From positions 1-63,966 of the forward strand of contig NZ_FNJM01000018.1 in NCBI RefSeq assembly GCF_900104115.1: a DNA stretch of 63,966 nt. Direction: 5' to 3'. Every line of letters starts with the position of its first letter. Position 1 is the stretch's first letter. Below, piece after piece: positions 8,074 to 18,020 of this stretch. Source of the DNA: Clostridium gasigenes. GTDB taxonomy: Bacteria > Bacillota > Clostridia > Clostridiales > Clostridiaceae. The translations under genes were made by a program, and so were the position numbers. Under the pieces are notes generated by a model. That model was not told where the DNA came from and did no database searches. It saw nothing but the letters and a program-made list of their open reading frames with translations.

Positions 8074-9105
8074 ATGAAAAGAAAAAGTTTAATTGCTTTA
8101 ACACTAGCGACTGTAATGACAACAGGAATTTTAGCAGGTTGCGGAAGTTCGGAAAAAACAGAAGTTAAAAATAAAGATTTAAAATTAACAATATACTGCG
8201 GGTTAATGGAAGACCACATGGTTAAGGTTGTGGAAGAATTTAAAGCAGAAACAGGAATACAAGCAGAAGCTGTTAGAATGTCATCTGGGGAAATCCTTGG
8301 AAGACTAAGAGCTGAAAAGGAAAATCCAAAAGCATCAGTTTGGTTCGGTGGACCTGCAGATGCATTTATCCAAGCAAAAGAAGAAGCGTTATTAGAAAAT
8401 TATGTATCGCCTAATGCAGATAAAATAGAGGACAAATTTAAAGATAAGGAAGGGGCATGGACTGGTATCTATAGTGGATATTTAGGTTTTGTTTCAAATG
8501 CTAAGCTTTTAAAAGAAAAAGGAATTGAGGCTCCAACATCATGGCAAGATTTATTAAAGCCAGAGTTTAAGGGTCAAATATCAATAGCAAATCCAGGATC
8601 TTCAGGTACAGCTTACTCAGCATTAGCTACAATAGTTCAGTTAATGGGAGAGGAAGAGGGCTTAAAATATATGAAGGCGCTTAATGAAAATGTTAAGTCT
8701 TATGAAAAATCAGGTACAGCTCCAGCAAGACTTGCAGGACAAGGTGAAGTAATTGTTGGTATTTCATTCTTACATGACGGAATTAAGTATAGAGAAGAAG
8801 GAATGAAAGATTTAATATTAACATCTCCAAAGGAAGGTACAGGTTATGAAGTTGGGTCTGTTGCAATGTTAAATGGCGGACCAGATGAAGAAGCTGCTAA
8901 ACAATTTATTGATTTTGTACTTAGCAAAAAAGGTCAAGAACTTGGTGAAACAGTTGGTTCATATCAATTCTTAACAAATACAGACGCTAAAGATCCAGCA
9001 TTAGCTGAAGAGTTAAAGGATACAAAGTTAATAGATTATGATTTAGATTGGGCAGGAAAGAATAGAAGTGAGTTAGTAGAAAAATGGAACAAAGCTATTA
9101 ATTAG
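8074..9105 (+). CDS. ABC transporter substrate-binding lipoprotein (Fbp/Afu/PhnS-like)
   Basis: A 343-residue extracellular binding protein. The signal peptide MKRKSLIALTLATVMTTG ends in a lipobox ILAGC (Cys 23), so it is a lipid-anchored lipoprotein, suiting the lgt gene nearby. The mature part matches the family that includes ferric-iron FbpA, 2-aminoethylphosphonate and hexose-phosphate AfuA proteins: KASVWFGGPADAF, NPGSSGTAYSALATI, GEVIVGISFLHDG. The HD pair in the last motif corresponds, as I recall, to sugar-phosphate contacts in AfuA, favouring an organophosphate over iron. The ligand remains open. Confidence 0.85.
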   Translation: MKRKSLIALTLATVMTTGILAGCGSSEKTEVKNKDLKLTIYCGLMEDHMVKVVEEFKAETGIQAEAVRMSSGEILGRLRAEKENPKASVWFGGPADAFIQAKEEALLENYVSPNADKIEDKFKDKEGAWTGIYSGYLGFVSNAKLLKEKGIEAPTSWQDLLKPEFKGQISIANPGSSGTAYSALATIVQLMGEEEGLKYMKALNENVKSYEKSGTAPARLAGQGEVIVGISFLHDGIKYREEGMKDLILTSPKEGTGYEVGSVAMLNGGPDEEAAKQFIDFVLSKKGQELGETVGSYQFLTNTDAKDPALAEELKDTKLIDYDLDWAGKNRSELVEKWNKAIN

Positions 9106-9115
9106 TAAATAAGGC

Positions 9116-9137
9116 GAGGAGGTATAAATACCTCCTC
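9116..9137 (+). terminator. Intercistronic stem-loop
   Basis: GAGGAGGTAT AA ATACCTCCTC forms a perfect 10-bp stem between the binding-protein gene and the permease gene, with no U-run. Such hairpins after binding-protein genes commonly stabilise the upstream mRNA and lower expression of the permease. Confidence 0.6.
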
Positions 9138-9184
9138 ATTATTTCTTAATTAATTAACACTTTGTTTAGAGTAGGGGTGATAAC

Positions 9185-10882
9185 ATGGGCAAATCAACAA
9201 GAGCAATTAGAAGACAACAGAATGGTGCTGATATGAAAAAGGTATGGAGAGATCCTATATTATTAACAACAATAATATTTTTAATTATAATGTTATCAAT
9301 ATTTATTTTATATCCTTTATATTCAGTGCTAAAGGTGAGTTTCATTGAAAATGGAGGCTTTTCATTAAGTGCATACTCACAAATGTTAAAAGATATTGAT
9401 TTTAAGGAAAGTTTAATAAATACATTAGTACTTGGGATAACCGTAAGTACATTATCAACAATAATAGGGTTTATATTTGCTTATGCAGATGCTTATATAA
9501 AAACTAGATTTAGAAAATTATTTAAGGTAGTTTCAATATTGCCAATAGTTTCACCACCTTTCGTGTTGGCGCTATCAGCAATAATGTTATTTGGTCAATT
9601 TGGATTGATTACAAGACATTTATTTGGAATAGCAGATGCAAATATATATGGATTTAAGGGGATAGTGATTGTACAAACAATGACATTCTTCCCTATAGTA
9701 TATTTACTTTTAGTTGGACTTTTAAAGAAGGTAGACCCAGCACTTGAGGAAGCTTCAAGAAGTATGGGGGCTACAAGATGGAAAACATTTAAAACAGTAA
9801 CATTACCATTAATGTTACCAGGGATTGCAAATGCATTTTTAATAACATTTATTGAGGTTTTAGCAGATTTCTCTAACCCAATGGTCATAGGAGGAAATTT
9901 TGGAACCTTAGCTACAAAGGTTTATATGCAAGCAATAGGTAACTATGATATGAGAGGTGGAGCTGCAATTGCAGTTACTTTATTAACCCTAAGTATTTTA
10001 TTATTTGTTGTTGAAAAGTTCTGGATAGAAAGGAAGTCATATGTTACGGTAACAGGAAAGGCTTCAAGAGAAAGAGATTTAATAACAGAAAAGCATATAG
10101 TGATGCCTATAGAAATAATTTGCTTAATGATTACAGTGTTTGTATTAGCTTTCTACATATTAGTTCCATTAGGTGGACTATTTAAGGTTATGGGAATAGA
10201 TTATACATTAACATTAGATCATTTTAAGTATGTATTTAATTTAGGAATTGAGCCAATAAAAGATACAACATTATTAGCGATATATGCCACACCAATTACA
10301 GGAATATTAGGTATGATAATCGCATTCTTAGTAGTTAGAAAGAAATTTTATGGAAGAAACTTTATAGAGTTTACTTCAATTCTAGCTATGGCAGTGCCCG
10401 GGACTGTGCTGGGGCTTGGATATATAAGTGCTTTTAATACAAAACCACTTATATTAACAGGAACAGCATTCCTTATAGTTGTAGCATTTATTGTTAGAAG
10501 CTTACCAGTTGGAATTAGAGGTGGTATTGCAGCTCTTCAACAAATTGATCCAGCTATAGAAGAAGCAGCTCAAGATTTGGGCGCAAGTGCAAATAAGGTA
10601 TTTACATCAGTTACACTACCACTAATAAAGTCAGCTTTCTTTGGTGGGTTAGTTTACTCGTTTGTAAGAAGTATGACGGCAGTTAGTACAGTAGTATTTT
10701 TAGTTACACCAAAATATCAATTATTAACAGCATCAATATTGTCACAGGTTGACAATGGTAGATTTGGGGTTGCATCAGCCTTCTCTACAGTGTTAATAGT
10801 AATTGTTTTAGTATCAATAGGATTAATGAGTTTACTATTAAGTAAATTTGGAGTAAGCAAAAGCGACGATAGTGTTATTTAG
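9185..10882 (+). CDS. ABC transporter permease, two fused permease domains
   Basis: A 565-residue inner-membrane protein with two copies of the binding-protein-dependent permease module, as in FbpB/AfuB. The EAA loops that contact the ATPase are visible in both halves: EEASRSMGATRWKTFKTVTLP (about 189-209) and EEAAQDLGASANKVFTSVTLP (about 459-479). Each half has about six hydrophobic segments. Internal fusion removes the need for a second permease gene. It lies between the binding lipoprotein and the ATPase and forms the channel of the same importer. Confidence 0.9.
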   Translation: MGKSTRAIRRQQNGADMKKVWRDPILLTTIIFLIIMLSIFILYPLYSVLKVSFIENGGFSLSAYSQMLKDIDFKESLINTLVLGITVSTLSTIIGFIFAYADAYIKTRFRKLFKVVSILPIVSPPFVLALSAIMLFGQFGLITRHLFGIADANIYGFKGIVIVQTMTFFPIVYLLLVGLLKKVDPALEEASRSMGATRWKTFKTVTLPLMLPGIANAFLITFIEVLADFSNPMVIGGNFGTLATKVYMQAIGNYDMRGGAAIAVTLLTLSILLFVVEKFWIERKSYVTVTGKASRERDLITEKHIVMPIEIICLMITVFVLAFYILVPLGGLFKVMGIDYTLTLDHFKYVFNLGIEPIKDTTLLAIYATPITGILGMIIAFLVVRKKFYGRNFIEFTSILAMAVPGTVLGLGYISAFNTKPLILTGTAFLIVVAFIVRSLPVGIRGGIAALQQIDPAIEEAAQDLGASANKVFTSVTLPLIKSAFFGGLVYSFVRSMTAVSTVVFLVTPKYQLLTASILSQVDNGRFGVASAFSTVLIVIVLVSIGLMSLLLSKFGVSKSDDSVI

Positions 10883-10899
10883 AAAAGGAGTGAATTATT

Positions 10900-11970
10900 A
10901 TGCTAAGAAGTAAAGGCGTTAATATAAAGGATATAACAAAAATATATGTAACACCAAATGGTAAAGAATTTAAGGCTGTAGATAATGTTTCAATAGAAAT
11001 AAAAGCCGGTGAATTTGTTACACTGCTTGGACCATCAGGATGTGGAAAGACTACTACATTAAGAATGATAGCAGGTTTTGAGGTTTCAAATGAAGGAGAA
11101 ATATATATAGGTGGAGATATGGTAAATAACGATACTCCAGATAAAAGAGATACGGCAATGGTATTCCAAAGTTATGCGTTATTTCCACATTTAAATATAT
11201 TTGATAATATTTCATATGGATTAAAGCTTAAGAAGATGAGCAAAGATGACATTAAGTTAAAGGCTAAAGAGATAATAGATTTAGTTGGACTAGCTGGTAT
11301 GGAAAGTAGATATCCAAATCAATTATCAGGTGGTCAGCAACAAAGAGTAGCCTTAGCAAGAGCCCTTGTTATGGAACCTGGAGTATTACTTTTTGATGAG
11401 CCGTTATCAAACTTAGATGCAAAGCTAAGAGTTCAGATGAGAAGTGAAATTAGAAATATTCAACAAAAAGTTGGTATTACAGCTATATATGTTACTCATG
11501 ATCAATCTGAGGCTATGAGCCTTTCAGATAGAATAATAATAATGAATAAAGGAATAATTGAACAAGTTGGAACTCCAAAGGAAATTTATTATTCACCAGC
11601 TACTGAGTTTGTTGCTGATTTTATTGGAGAGGCAAACTTTATTGGTGGAGAAATAGTTGAAGTTAATGGGGGAAAAGCTAAAGTTAGTGTTTTAGATAAG
11701 TTTATAAATACAAAATATAGTGGTAAAAAAGTTGCTGGGGATGTTTGCAAAATTGTATTAAGACCTGAATCAATAATTATTGGTGATGATGGTAATTTTG
11801 AAGGTAAGGTAATTTCTTCTACTTTTATGGGTGCATATCAGGATTATAGAATAAAGATAAAGGAAAATATTATTAGCTGTCAAGATTTTAATCCAATAGT
11901 TAAAAAGGTCTATAACATTGGTGACAGAATAACTATTGATTTTAATGAGGAAAATGTTCATATTATATAA
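10900..11970 (+). CDS. ABC transporter ATP-binding protein
   Basis: A 356-residue ATPase of the importer. The start at ATG 10900 follows AAAAGGAG. Walker A is LLGPSGCGKTTTLR (about 43-56), the Q-loop is MVFQSYALFPHLNIFDNI, the ABC signature is LSGGQQQRVALARAL, Walker B is LLFDEPLSNLDAKLR and the switch is YVTHDQSEAMSLSDR. The C-terminal 110 residues form the TOBE-type regulatory domain seen in FbpC/PotA/MalK types (LRPESIII). It completes a three-gene importer of 343, 565 and 356 residues. Confidence 0.93.
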   Translation: MLRSKGVNIKDITKIYVTPNGKEFKAVDNVSIEIKAGEFVTLLGPSGCGKTTTLRMIAGFEVSNEGEIYIGGDMVNNDTPDKRDTAMVFQSYALFPHLNIFDNISYGLKLKKMSKDDIKLKAKEIIDLVGLAGMESRYPNQLSGGQQQRVALARALVMEPGVLLFDEPLSNLDAKLRVQMRSEIRNIQQKVGITAIYVTHDQSEAMSLSDRIIIMNKGIIEQVGTPKEIYYSPATEFVADFIGEANFIGGEIVEVNGGKAKVSVLDKFINTKYSGKKVAGDVCKIVLRPESIIIGDDGNFEGKVISSTFMGAYQDYRIKIKENIISCQDFNPIVKKVYNIGDRITIDFNEENVHII

Positions 11971-12000
11971 TGTTTGCTTCACGCTTAAGGTGGTGAAGTT

Positions 12001-12696
12001 ATGGTAGATATTTTTATAAGAATATCGTTAGCCATTGTTATTGGTGGGATTATTGGATATGAAAGACAATATACGAATAGTCCAGCTGGGTTTAGAACAC
12101 ATATTTTAGTAGCTTTAGGAGCTTGCATTATATCCTTGATACAAGTGAAAATGGTTAATGATACATTAGTTATGATTTCGTCAAATGAAGCTTTAGCAAA
12201 TGTATATAAAATAGATATGGGAAGGCTTGGAGCTCAAGTGGTAAGTGGAATTGGATTTTTGGGTGCAGGTACAATAATTCATACAAAGGGTTCTATTAAA
12301 GGCCTTACAACAGCTGCATCTATTTGGGTAGTTGGTTGCTTAGGGTTAGCTATTGGGCTTGGATATTATGAGATTAGCTTTGTTGGAACTGTGGCAAGCT
12401 TCATAGTACTTTCGCTTTTCAAGTTTATTGAAGAAAAGTTAAAGTGGAGTAAAAATGAGCACAAAATATATATTGGATATTTAAATAAGGAACAGGTTAT
12501 GGAAGCTATACAAAAGTATTGTATAACCAAGGATATTACTGTGCTTAATTTAGAATTTTATATGGATAGTGATAAAGAAAATAGAGAGGCCTGTTTAATT
12601 ACTATGAGAAAGTCAAAGGCAACGGATATAAATGATATTATATTAAAGTGTGGATTAATTTCGGGAATAACCAGTATTTATGAAGTAAAAGAATAA
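12001..12696 (+). CDS. MgtC/SapB family membrane protein
   Basis: A 231-residue protein. The N-terminal half (about 1-145) is the MgtC membrane domain with ISLAIVIGGIIGYERQYTNSPAGFRTH, GIGFLGAGTIIH and GLTTAASIWVVGCLGLAIG; the last 80 residues form a soluble tail. MgtC proteins support growth under low magnesium and inhibit ATP synthase or phosphate handling in several bacteria. It begins 30 bases after the ATPase and ends before a terminator, so it belongs to the importer transcript. A link between phosphate-compound import and MgtC is plausible but inferred. Confidence 0.85.
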   Translation: MVDIFIRISLAIVIGGIIGYERQYTNSPAGFRTHILVALGACIISLIQVKMVNDTLVMISSNEALANVYKIDMGRLGAQVVSGIGFLGAGTIIHTKGSIKGLTTAASIWVVGCLGLAIGLGYYEISFVGTVASFIVLSLFKFIEEKLKWSKNEHKIYIGYLNKEQVMEAIQKYCITKDITVLNLEFYMDSDKENREACLITMRKSKATDINDIILKCGLISGITSIYEVKE

Positions 12697-12704
12697 ATTA
12701 TTTC

Positions 12705-12742
12705 TAATAAAAGCTTAGTGTGTATGCATTGAGCTTTTATTA
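12705..12742 (+). terminator. Terminator after the importer operon
   Basis: TAATAAAAGCTTAGTG, loop TGTATG, CATTGAGCTTTTATTA pairs over 16 bases with one mismatched position. The A-rich/U-rich arms make it work in both directions. It separates the importer genes from the two-component system. Confidence 0.75.
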
Positions 12743-12816
12743 TTAGGCATTTAAAAAAATAGAAAATTAAGAAAGTTTAGTGTATCATATAGATATAAAA
12801 TTATTTGAGGTAAAAT

Positions 12817-14550
12817 ATGAAAATTAAGAAATCTTTCAGTAAAAAATTATTATTTATATTTATAGTATGTGGTATTGTCCCAATGCTAATTGTGGGAACA
12901 TTTGAAACTTACAAAATAATAAAAAGAACAGAGGAAAATTCCGGTAGATTTATTAGTAGTAATCTTAATATTTCTTCTAAATTAATAGACAATAATATAA
13001 GTTCATACAAAAGAATGGTAGATTACATAGCAAACAACAAGGATGTTAAATCTATAGTAAATAAAATAGATACAAACAATGATCAAAAGTTTGAGGATAC
13101 TCAAGTACTCTATAAAATGGTAAATGCAATTATGGCAACATCACAACATAAAAATCCGGTACATATTGTACAGAAAAATGGGGTAAGTAGATATTCAAGC
13201 ACTGATTATTATTATCCAATATATACAGACAAGGAGGGAGACTTTTACGATATATTAGATAAGTCCCCAGAAAAGGTGTTTACTAAGGTTCACAGGAGAG
13301 TTGATGGAGAATATTCTAAGGATACAGTGATGGTGATAGGACAAGCTATAATTGATGATACAACTAAGGATGTTATTGGGTATGTATTAGTTGATATATA
13401 TGAAGACTATTTCCAAGAAATTTTTAATAGCATATCCAATATAGAAAGTTCAAACAACTATATATTAGATCAGTTTGGCGTAATAATAACAGATAAAAAT
13501 TATAAAAACCAAACAGGGTTTAAGTTTGGTAGTGAAGAAGACTCCTATCTGTTAGAGGAAGATGGAGAATTTATTATAAGAATAGATGGAATCGATTATA
13601 TGGCATATTTTACAACTGCTAAGGAGACTAGGATAAAGGTACTTGAAGTTATTCCGCAGAACCTATATTTCAGTAGTGCTATAAACAGTGTAGAATATTT
13701 GGTTGTTTTTATAGTAATTATAATAATAATAGCAATATGTTTAGAACTTAATATTATAAATAAAATATCAAAGCCTATTTTGCAACTTAAAGATTTAATG
13801 GAGAAAGTTGAAGAGGGCAATTTTGATGTGCAAATAGAGGTTAATACAGAGGATGAAATAGGGGTTCTTTCTAAGGGCTTTAATAATATGGTTTATAAAA
13901 TAAAAAAATTAATAGAGGATGGATATAAGAGTGAACTTCTAGTTAAGCAGGCTGAGTTTAATGCTTTAAAATCTCAGATAAATCCACACTTTCTATATAA
14001 TTCGTTAGGATCAATTAACTGGATGGTTAGGTTGGGTGAAGTGGAGGAAGTAGCGGAAATGACAGAATCATTAGCAAATTTTTATAGGTATTCTGTGAAA
14101 AATAATGAGGATAATGTTTATATTAGGGAAGAAATAAATCAAATAAAGAACTATTTGACTATACAAAAGCATAGGTATAAAGATAGGTTTTGTATAGAAA
14201 TACTAATTGATAATAATATATTAAATAAGAAAATGCTTAAGTTACTACTTCAACCATTGGTAGAAAATGCAATTGTTCATGGGTTAGAAAAGAAAATTGG
14301 GAAAGGGAGATTATTTATTAATGGATATCAAGATGGTGAGTGCATAATATTTGAGATAATTGATGATGGTGATGGTGATGGTGATGGCTTAAATAATAGT
14401 GAAACTTATGGGGAAGGGGTTGCCATTGATAATATAAGAAAAAGAATAGATATATTTTATGGTATGGAATACGGATTTGAACTAAATAGGAAGGATGATT
14501 TTACCATAGCAAGATTAAAATTAAAAGTTATGGAGGAAAATGATGTATAA
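12817..14550 (+). CDS. YesM-type sensor histidine kinase
   Basis: A 577-residue membrane sensor. A first membrane segment (about 10-30) and a second (about 290-312, VVFIVIIIIIAICLEL) flank an extracellular sensor domain of about 255 residues. A HAMP region (about 315-370) leads to the His_kinase domain with INPHFLYNSLGSINW, whose histidine (about residue 391) is phosphorylated. The ATPase domain shows LLLQPLVENAIVHGLE and FEIIDDGDGDGDGLNNS, the latter with an unusual GD repeat (nucleotides GATGGT repeated). It overlaps the response regulator gene by 11 bases. Kinases of this class usually control a neighbouring sugar or solute importer. Confidence 0.92.
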   Translation: MKIKKSFSKKLLFIFIVCGIVPMLIVGTFETYKIIKRTEENSGRFISSNLNISSKLIDNNISSYKRMVDYIANNKDVKSIVNKIDTNNDQKFEDTQVLYKMVNAIMATSQHKNPVHIVQKNGVSRYSSTDYYYPIYTDKEGDFYDILDKSPEKVFTKVHRRVDGEYSKDTVMVIGQAIIDDTTKDVIGYVLVDIYEDYFQEIFNSISNIESSNNYILDQFGVIITDKNYKNQTGFKFGSEEDSYLLEEDGEFIIRIDGIDYMAYFTTAKETRIKVLEVIPQNLYFSSAINSVEYLVVFIVIIIIIAICLELNIINKISKPILQLKDLMEKVEEGNFDVQIEVNTEDEIGVLSKGFNNMVYKIKKLIEDGYKSELLVKQAEFNALKSQINPHFLYNSLGSINWMVRLGEVEEVAEMTESLANFYRYSVKNNEDNVYIREEINQIKNYLTIQKHRYKDRFCIEILIDNNILNKKMLKLLLQPLVENAIVHGLEKKIGKGRLFINGYQDGECIIFEIIDDGDGDGDGLNNSETYGEGVAIDNIRKRIDIFYGMEYGFELNRKDDFTIARLKLKVMEENDV

Positions 14551-16039
14551 GGTACTAATTGTAGATGATGAATATTATTCAAGAAAAGGTTTAATTAAAA
14601 TAATACCTTGGAAAGAATTAAACTGCGAAATTGTAGGAGAAGCAGAAAATGGCTATGAAGCCTTAGATAAAATAAACCAAGAGAAGCCTGATATAGTGGT
14701 AAGTGATATAAATATGCCTGGATTAGATGGACTTGAATTAGCAGAAAAGGTACAGACTTCGCTAAAGACTAAATTTATAATAGTAACAGGCTATGATGAT
14801 TTTAATTACGCTAAAAGAGCAGTTAAGGTAAATGCTGTGGATTTTATTAAAAAACCAATTAATATTGAGGAGTTTATTGAGGCTATAAAAAAGACTGTTG
14901 AATTAATAAAAAAGGATAATTTATATGATGTGGTTATTCGTGAGAAGGAGTACCTGCAAATAATGAGGGAGCAAATTAGCTTTAGTGAAGTTTACATCGG
15001 TGAAGTTGAAGCTAGAGATGTAAGGGTAGTAATTATAAAGAATGATTCTTACGATAAATATTTGAGAGCTAAGGAAGAGGGAAAAAACAGACAGGTTATA
15101 AATATGATTAAGGATTGGAGTAATAAAAATTTTTCTAAGGATACAATTGTGCTAAGCCCTCATAGTAATAGAATTGCCTTAGTTTTAGATAAGAGTAGCG
15201 ATTATGATTTCAAAGAATTGATATATGAAATTAACAACCAAAATATAGGTAGGATAACTGTAGGAATATCAAATGTGGATAATGAAAAAAATATACATAA
15301 TTTATACAAACAAGCAAAGGAAAGGCTTGAAGATAGTTTTTTATGGGGGATAAATAGTGTTATAACTAAAAAATACCCTAAAAAACATATAATAAATAAA
15401 AAACATATTAAAATATTAATAAATGAAATCGTAGAGAATAGTATTTTTATGCAAAGGAGCTTAGCACAAGAGAGCTTAAATATTTTATTGCAATATTTAA
15501 TTGATGGAGGGGTAAAAAGACCTGAATTTTATGAGTGTTCTATTGAAATTTGCTTTAGGATAAGGTCAGAATTAATTAAGAATGCTGTAGAAATTACTGG
15601 AGAGGAAAGTTTAGAGTGCGCGCGGGATGTAAAAGAACTTAAGAGTTTTTTACAGGAGTTTATTAATAACTCAATTGATTACTTTAGAGAGATAAATGGG
15701 AACAAAGAGGATCAAGTAATAAAAGTGCTCATTCAATACATAAATGAAAATTATAATAAAGAAATATCATTAAAAACATTATCTAAAATGGTTTACTTAA
15801 ATGAGAATTATTTAAGTAGATATTTTAAACAGAAAATGGGTGTTGGCTTTTCTATATATATAAGAGATATTAGAATAAATAAGGCTAAGGAACTGTTAAT
15901 TAAGGGCGAAAAGATAACTGTTGTTGCTAAAGAGGTAGGATATTCAGATCACAGGCAGTTTAACATTAACTTTAGGAAGGTAACAGGATTATTACCTACG
16001 GAATATAAAGAGCAGAATAATTATTTTATTAAAAATTAA
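14540..16039 (+). CDS. YesN-type response regulator with AraC DNA-binding domain
   Basis: A 499-residue regulator. The receiver domain (1-120) has LIVDDEYYSRKG, the phospho-acceptor in VVSDINMPGLDG (about Asp 56) and KKPIN. A middle region of about 270 residues has no clear motif, and the C-terminal 100 residues carry two AraC helix-turn-helix units (LSKMVYLNENYLSRYFKQKMG and VAKEVGYSDHRQFNINFRKVTG). Together with the upstream kinase it most likely activates the ABC importer operon at 8.0 kb. The start ATG ATG at 14540 sits inside the kinase stop region, giving translational coupling. Confidence 0.92.
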   Translation: MMYKVLIVDDEYYSRKGLIKIIPWKELNCEIVGEAENGYEALDKINQEKPDIVVSDINMPGLDGLELAEKVQTSLKTKFIIVTGYDDFNYAKRAVKVNAVDFIKKPINIEEFIEAIKKTVELIKKDNLYDVVIREKEYLQIMREQISFSEVYIGEVEARDVRVVIIKNDSYDKYLRAKEEGKNRQVINMIKDWSNKNFSKDTIVLSPHSNRIALVLDKSSDYDFKELIYEINNQNIGRITVGISNVDNEKNIHNLYKQAKERLEDSFLWGINSVITKKYPKKHIINKKHIKILINEIVENSIFMQRSLAQESLNILLQYLIDGGVKRPEFYECSIEICFRIRSELIKNAVEITGEESLECARDVKELKSFLQEFINNSIDYFREINGNKEDQVIKVLIQYINENYNKEISLKTLSKMVYLNENYLSRYFKQKMGVGFSIYIRDIRINKAKELLIKGEKITVVAKEVGYSDHRQFNINFRKVTGLLPTEYKEQNNYFIKN

Positions 16040-16140
16040 TAAGCTAATTTCAATAATAAATTTATATTATAAAGAATAAACATATGATATAATAAACAAT
16101 AAATTATATTTTATAAAAAAAATGGGAGAGTGATTGTTTT

Positions 16141-17391
16141 TTGGACAGTAGTTATACGTGGCAGATAGTATTACTTATAATATTATTAGTTATGTCAGCA
16201 TTTTTCTCTATGTCTGAAACAGCCTTAATGTCTTTAAGTAAAATTAGAATAAGACACATGGTTGATGAAGGTATGAAAGGTGCAAAGTTAGTAGCAAAGT
16301 TAACGGAAGAACCAAATAAGCTTTTAGGGGCCATATTAATTGGTAATAACATAGTAAACATTGGAGCATCGGCGCTTGCCACATCATTAGCGTTAAGAGC
16401 TTTTGGTGAAAGTGGAGTAGGAATTGTTACTGTAGTGATGACAATATTAGTGCTTATATTTGGAGAAATAACTCCCAAATCATTTGCAAAGCAAAAGTCA
16501 GAACAGGTATCTTTAAGAGTAAGTAAACCTATTAATATAGTAGTTAAAGTATTTAGACCTTTAATATTTGTGTTTACAGCAATTTCAAGTGTGTTTATAA
16601 GAATTTTAGGATGTGACCCAAAAGCTAGCGAATCATTTATAACACAAGAAGAACTTAGGACAATGGTTGGAGTTAGTGAAGAAGAGGGCGTTCTAGAAGG
16701 TGTAGAAAAAGAAATGATTTTCAATATATTTGATTTCGTAGATTCTCAAGTTAAGGATGTTATGGTTCAAAGAGTTGATGTTGTAGCTGTAGATGTAAAT
16801 GCAAATTATGAAGAAATATTAGATGTTATAAAGAAAGAACAATTTTCAAGAATACCTGTGTATGATCAAACTATAGATGATATAGTTGGAGCTTTATATG
16901 TTAAAGATTTAATCATAGCAGGGCAAAATAAAGAAAATTTTAAAGTTATAGATTATATAAGAGCACCATATTATACTTTTGAGTTTAAAAAGATAAAAGA
17001 GTTATTTAGTGAAATGAAAAAGACAAGAAACCATTTAGCTGTTGTATTAGATGAATATGGTGGAACTGTTGGTATAGTAACTATAGAGGATTTAATAGAA
17101 GAAGTATTTGGTGATATAGAAGATGAATATGATGATGAAAATAATGAAATAGAAGTAGTAAAAGAAGATGAATATATTGTAGATGGTAGTGCAAGGCTGG
17201 ATGATTTAAGTGAGTTAATTGGAGTTAATATGGAGTCAGAAGAGTTTGATTCTGTTGGAGGGCTTATGATTGGTGAACTTGGAAGATTCCCAGAACAAGG
17301 GGAAGAGGTTCTTCTCCACAATATAAGGTTCGTTGCAGAAGATATAGATATAAATAGAAATAGGATTAAAAGAGTTAGAATATATACTTAA
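16141..17391 (+). CDS. CNNM/CorC-like membrane protein (DUF21, CBS pair, CorC_HlyC)
   Basis: A 416-residue protein starting at TTG 16141 after GGGAGAG. The DUF21 membrane domain (about 1-185) begins with [21 protein letters not shown] and includes [17 protein letters not shown]; two CBS modules follow (about 200-325, with [12 protein letters not shown] and FSRIPVYD, then [24 protein letters not shown]), and a C-terminal CorC_HlyC domain (about 340-416). Family members act in magnesium or other cation efflux and resistance; the old name hemolysin is historical. It stands alone between two transcripts. Confidence 0.9.
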   Translation: MDSSYTWQIVLLIILLVMSAFFSMSETALMSLSKIRIRHMVDEGMKGAKLVAKLTEEPNKLLGAILIGNNIVNIGASALATSLALRAFGESGVGIVTVVMTILVLIFGEITPKSFAKQKSEQVSLRVSKPINIVVKVFRPLIFVFTAISSVFIRILGCDPKASESFITQEELRTMVGVSEEEGVLEGVEKEMIFNIFDFVDSQVKDVMVQRVDVVAVDVNANYEEILDVIKKEQFSRIPVYDQTIDDIVGALYVKDLIIAGQNKENFKVIDYIRAPYYTFEFKKIKELFSEMKKTRNHLAVVLDEYGGTVGIVTIEDLIEEVFGDIEDEYDDENNEIEVVKEDEYIVDGSARLDDLSELIGVNMESEEFDSVGGLMIGELGRFPEQGEEVLLHNIRFVAEDIDINRNRIKRVRIYT

Positions 17392-17396
17392 AATTT

Positions 17397-17433
17397 AAGC
17401 TAATTACAATAATTTATTGTAATTAGCTTTTGT
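17397..17433. terminator. Terminator after the CorC-like gene
   Basis: AAGCTAATTACAATAA and its complement TTATTGTAATTAGCTT form a 16-bp stem with a one-base centre, followed by TTGTTT. The sequence can work on both strands. Confidence 0.85.
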
Positions 17434-17451
17434 TTATTGGGAGTTGATTAA

Positions 17452-17892
17452 ATGGAGTTTATGAAGATTGCAATAGAGGAAGCTATTAAAGGGAAGAATA
17501 AAGGTGAAATACCAGTTGGTGTTGTAATAGTAAAAAATGGAGAAGTGATTTCGAAGGCTCATAATTTAAAAGAAACTTTAAAATTGCCAACAGCTCATGC
17601 AGAAATATTAGCAATTGAAGAGGCTTGCAAGAAAATAGGAAACTGGAGGTTAACGGGAGCTGAGATGTATGTGACATTAGAACCTTGTGCTATGTGTGCA
17701 TCAGCTATTGCTCAAAGCAGAATATCTAAAATTCATATAGGAACTTTTAATAAAGATATGGGGGCTTGCGGATCTATTTTAAACTTATTAGATTATAATA
17801 TGTTAAATAGTTTTGTAGATGTTAAGTGGTGTTATGATAAAAAATGTAGTGAAATATTAACAGAATTTTTTACAGAAAGAAGAAGAAGTTAA
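17452..17892 (+). CDS. tadA: tRNA-specific adenosine deaminase TadA
   Basis: A 146-residue cytidine-deaminase-fold enzyme that converts A34 to inosine in tRNA-Arg(ACG). The zinc site is visible as TAHAEILAIEEAC (His and the proton-shuttle Glu, about 50-62) and PCAMCASAI (two Cys, about 84-92). Length is close to the 150-170 of bacterial TadA. It lies 60 bases after the CorC-like gene and 130 before lgt. In many clostridia a tadA gene lies just upstream of tRNA-Ser, the SRP RNA and dnaX; here lgt and the dha region lie between them. Confidence 0.9.
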   Translation: MEFMKIAIEEAIKGKNKGEIPVGVVIVKNGEVISKAHNLKETLKLPTAHAEILAIEEACKKIGNWRLTGAEMYVTLEPCAMCASAIAQSRISKIHIGTFNKDMGACGSILNLLDYNMLNSFVDVKWCYDKKCSEILTEFFTERRRS

Positions 17893-18020
17893 TAAGTAGA
17901 TAATAGACTAGAATATTTGTTTGTTAATTATTTGAATATATTTTAATAAAATAAGCCTTGATATATAAAAGTTTAGAGGGGTATAATCAATAATAACAAT
18001 AAAAAAAGGGAGGAATAAAT

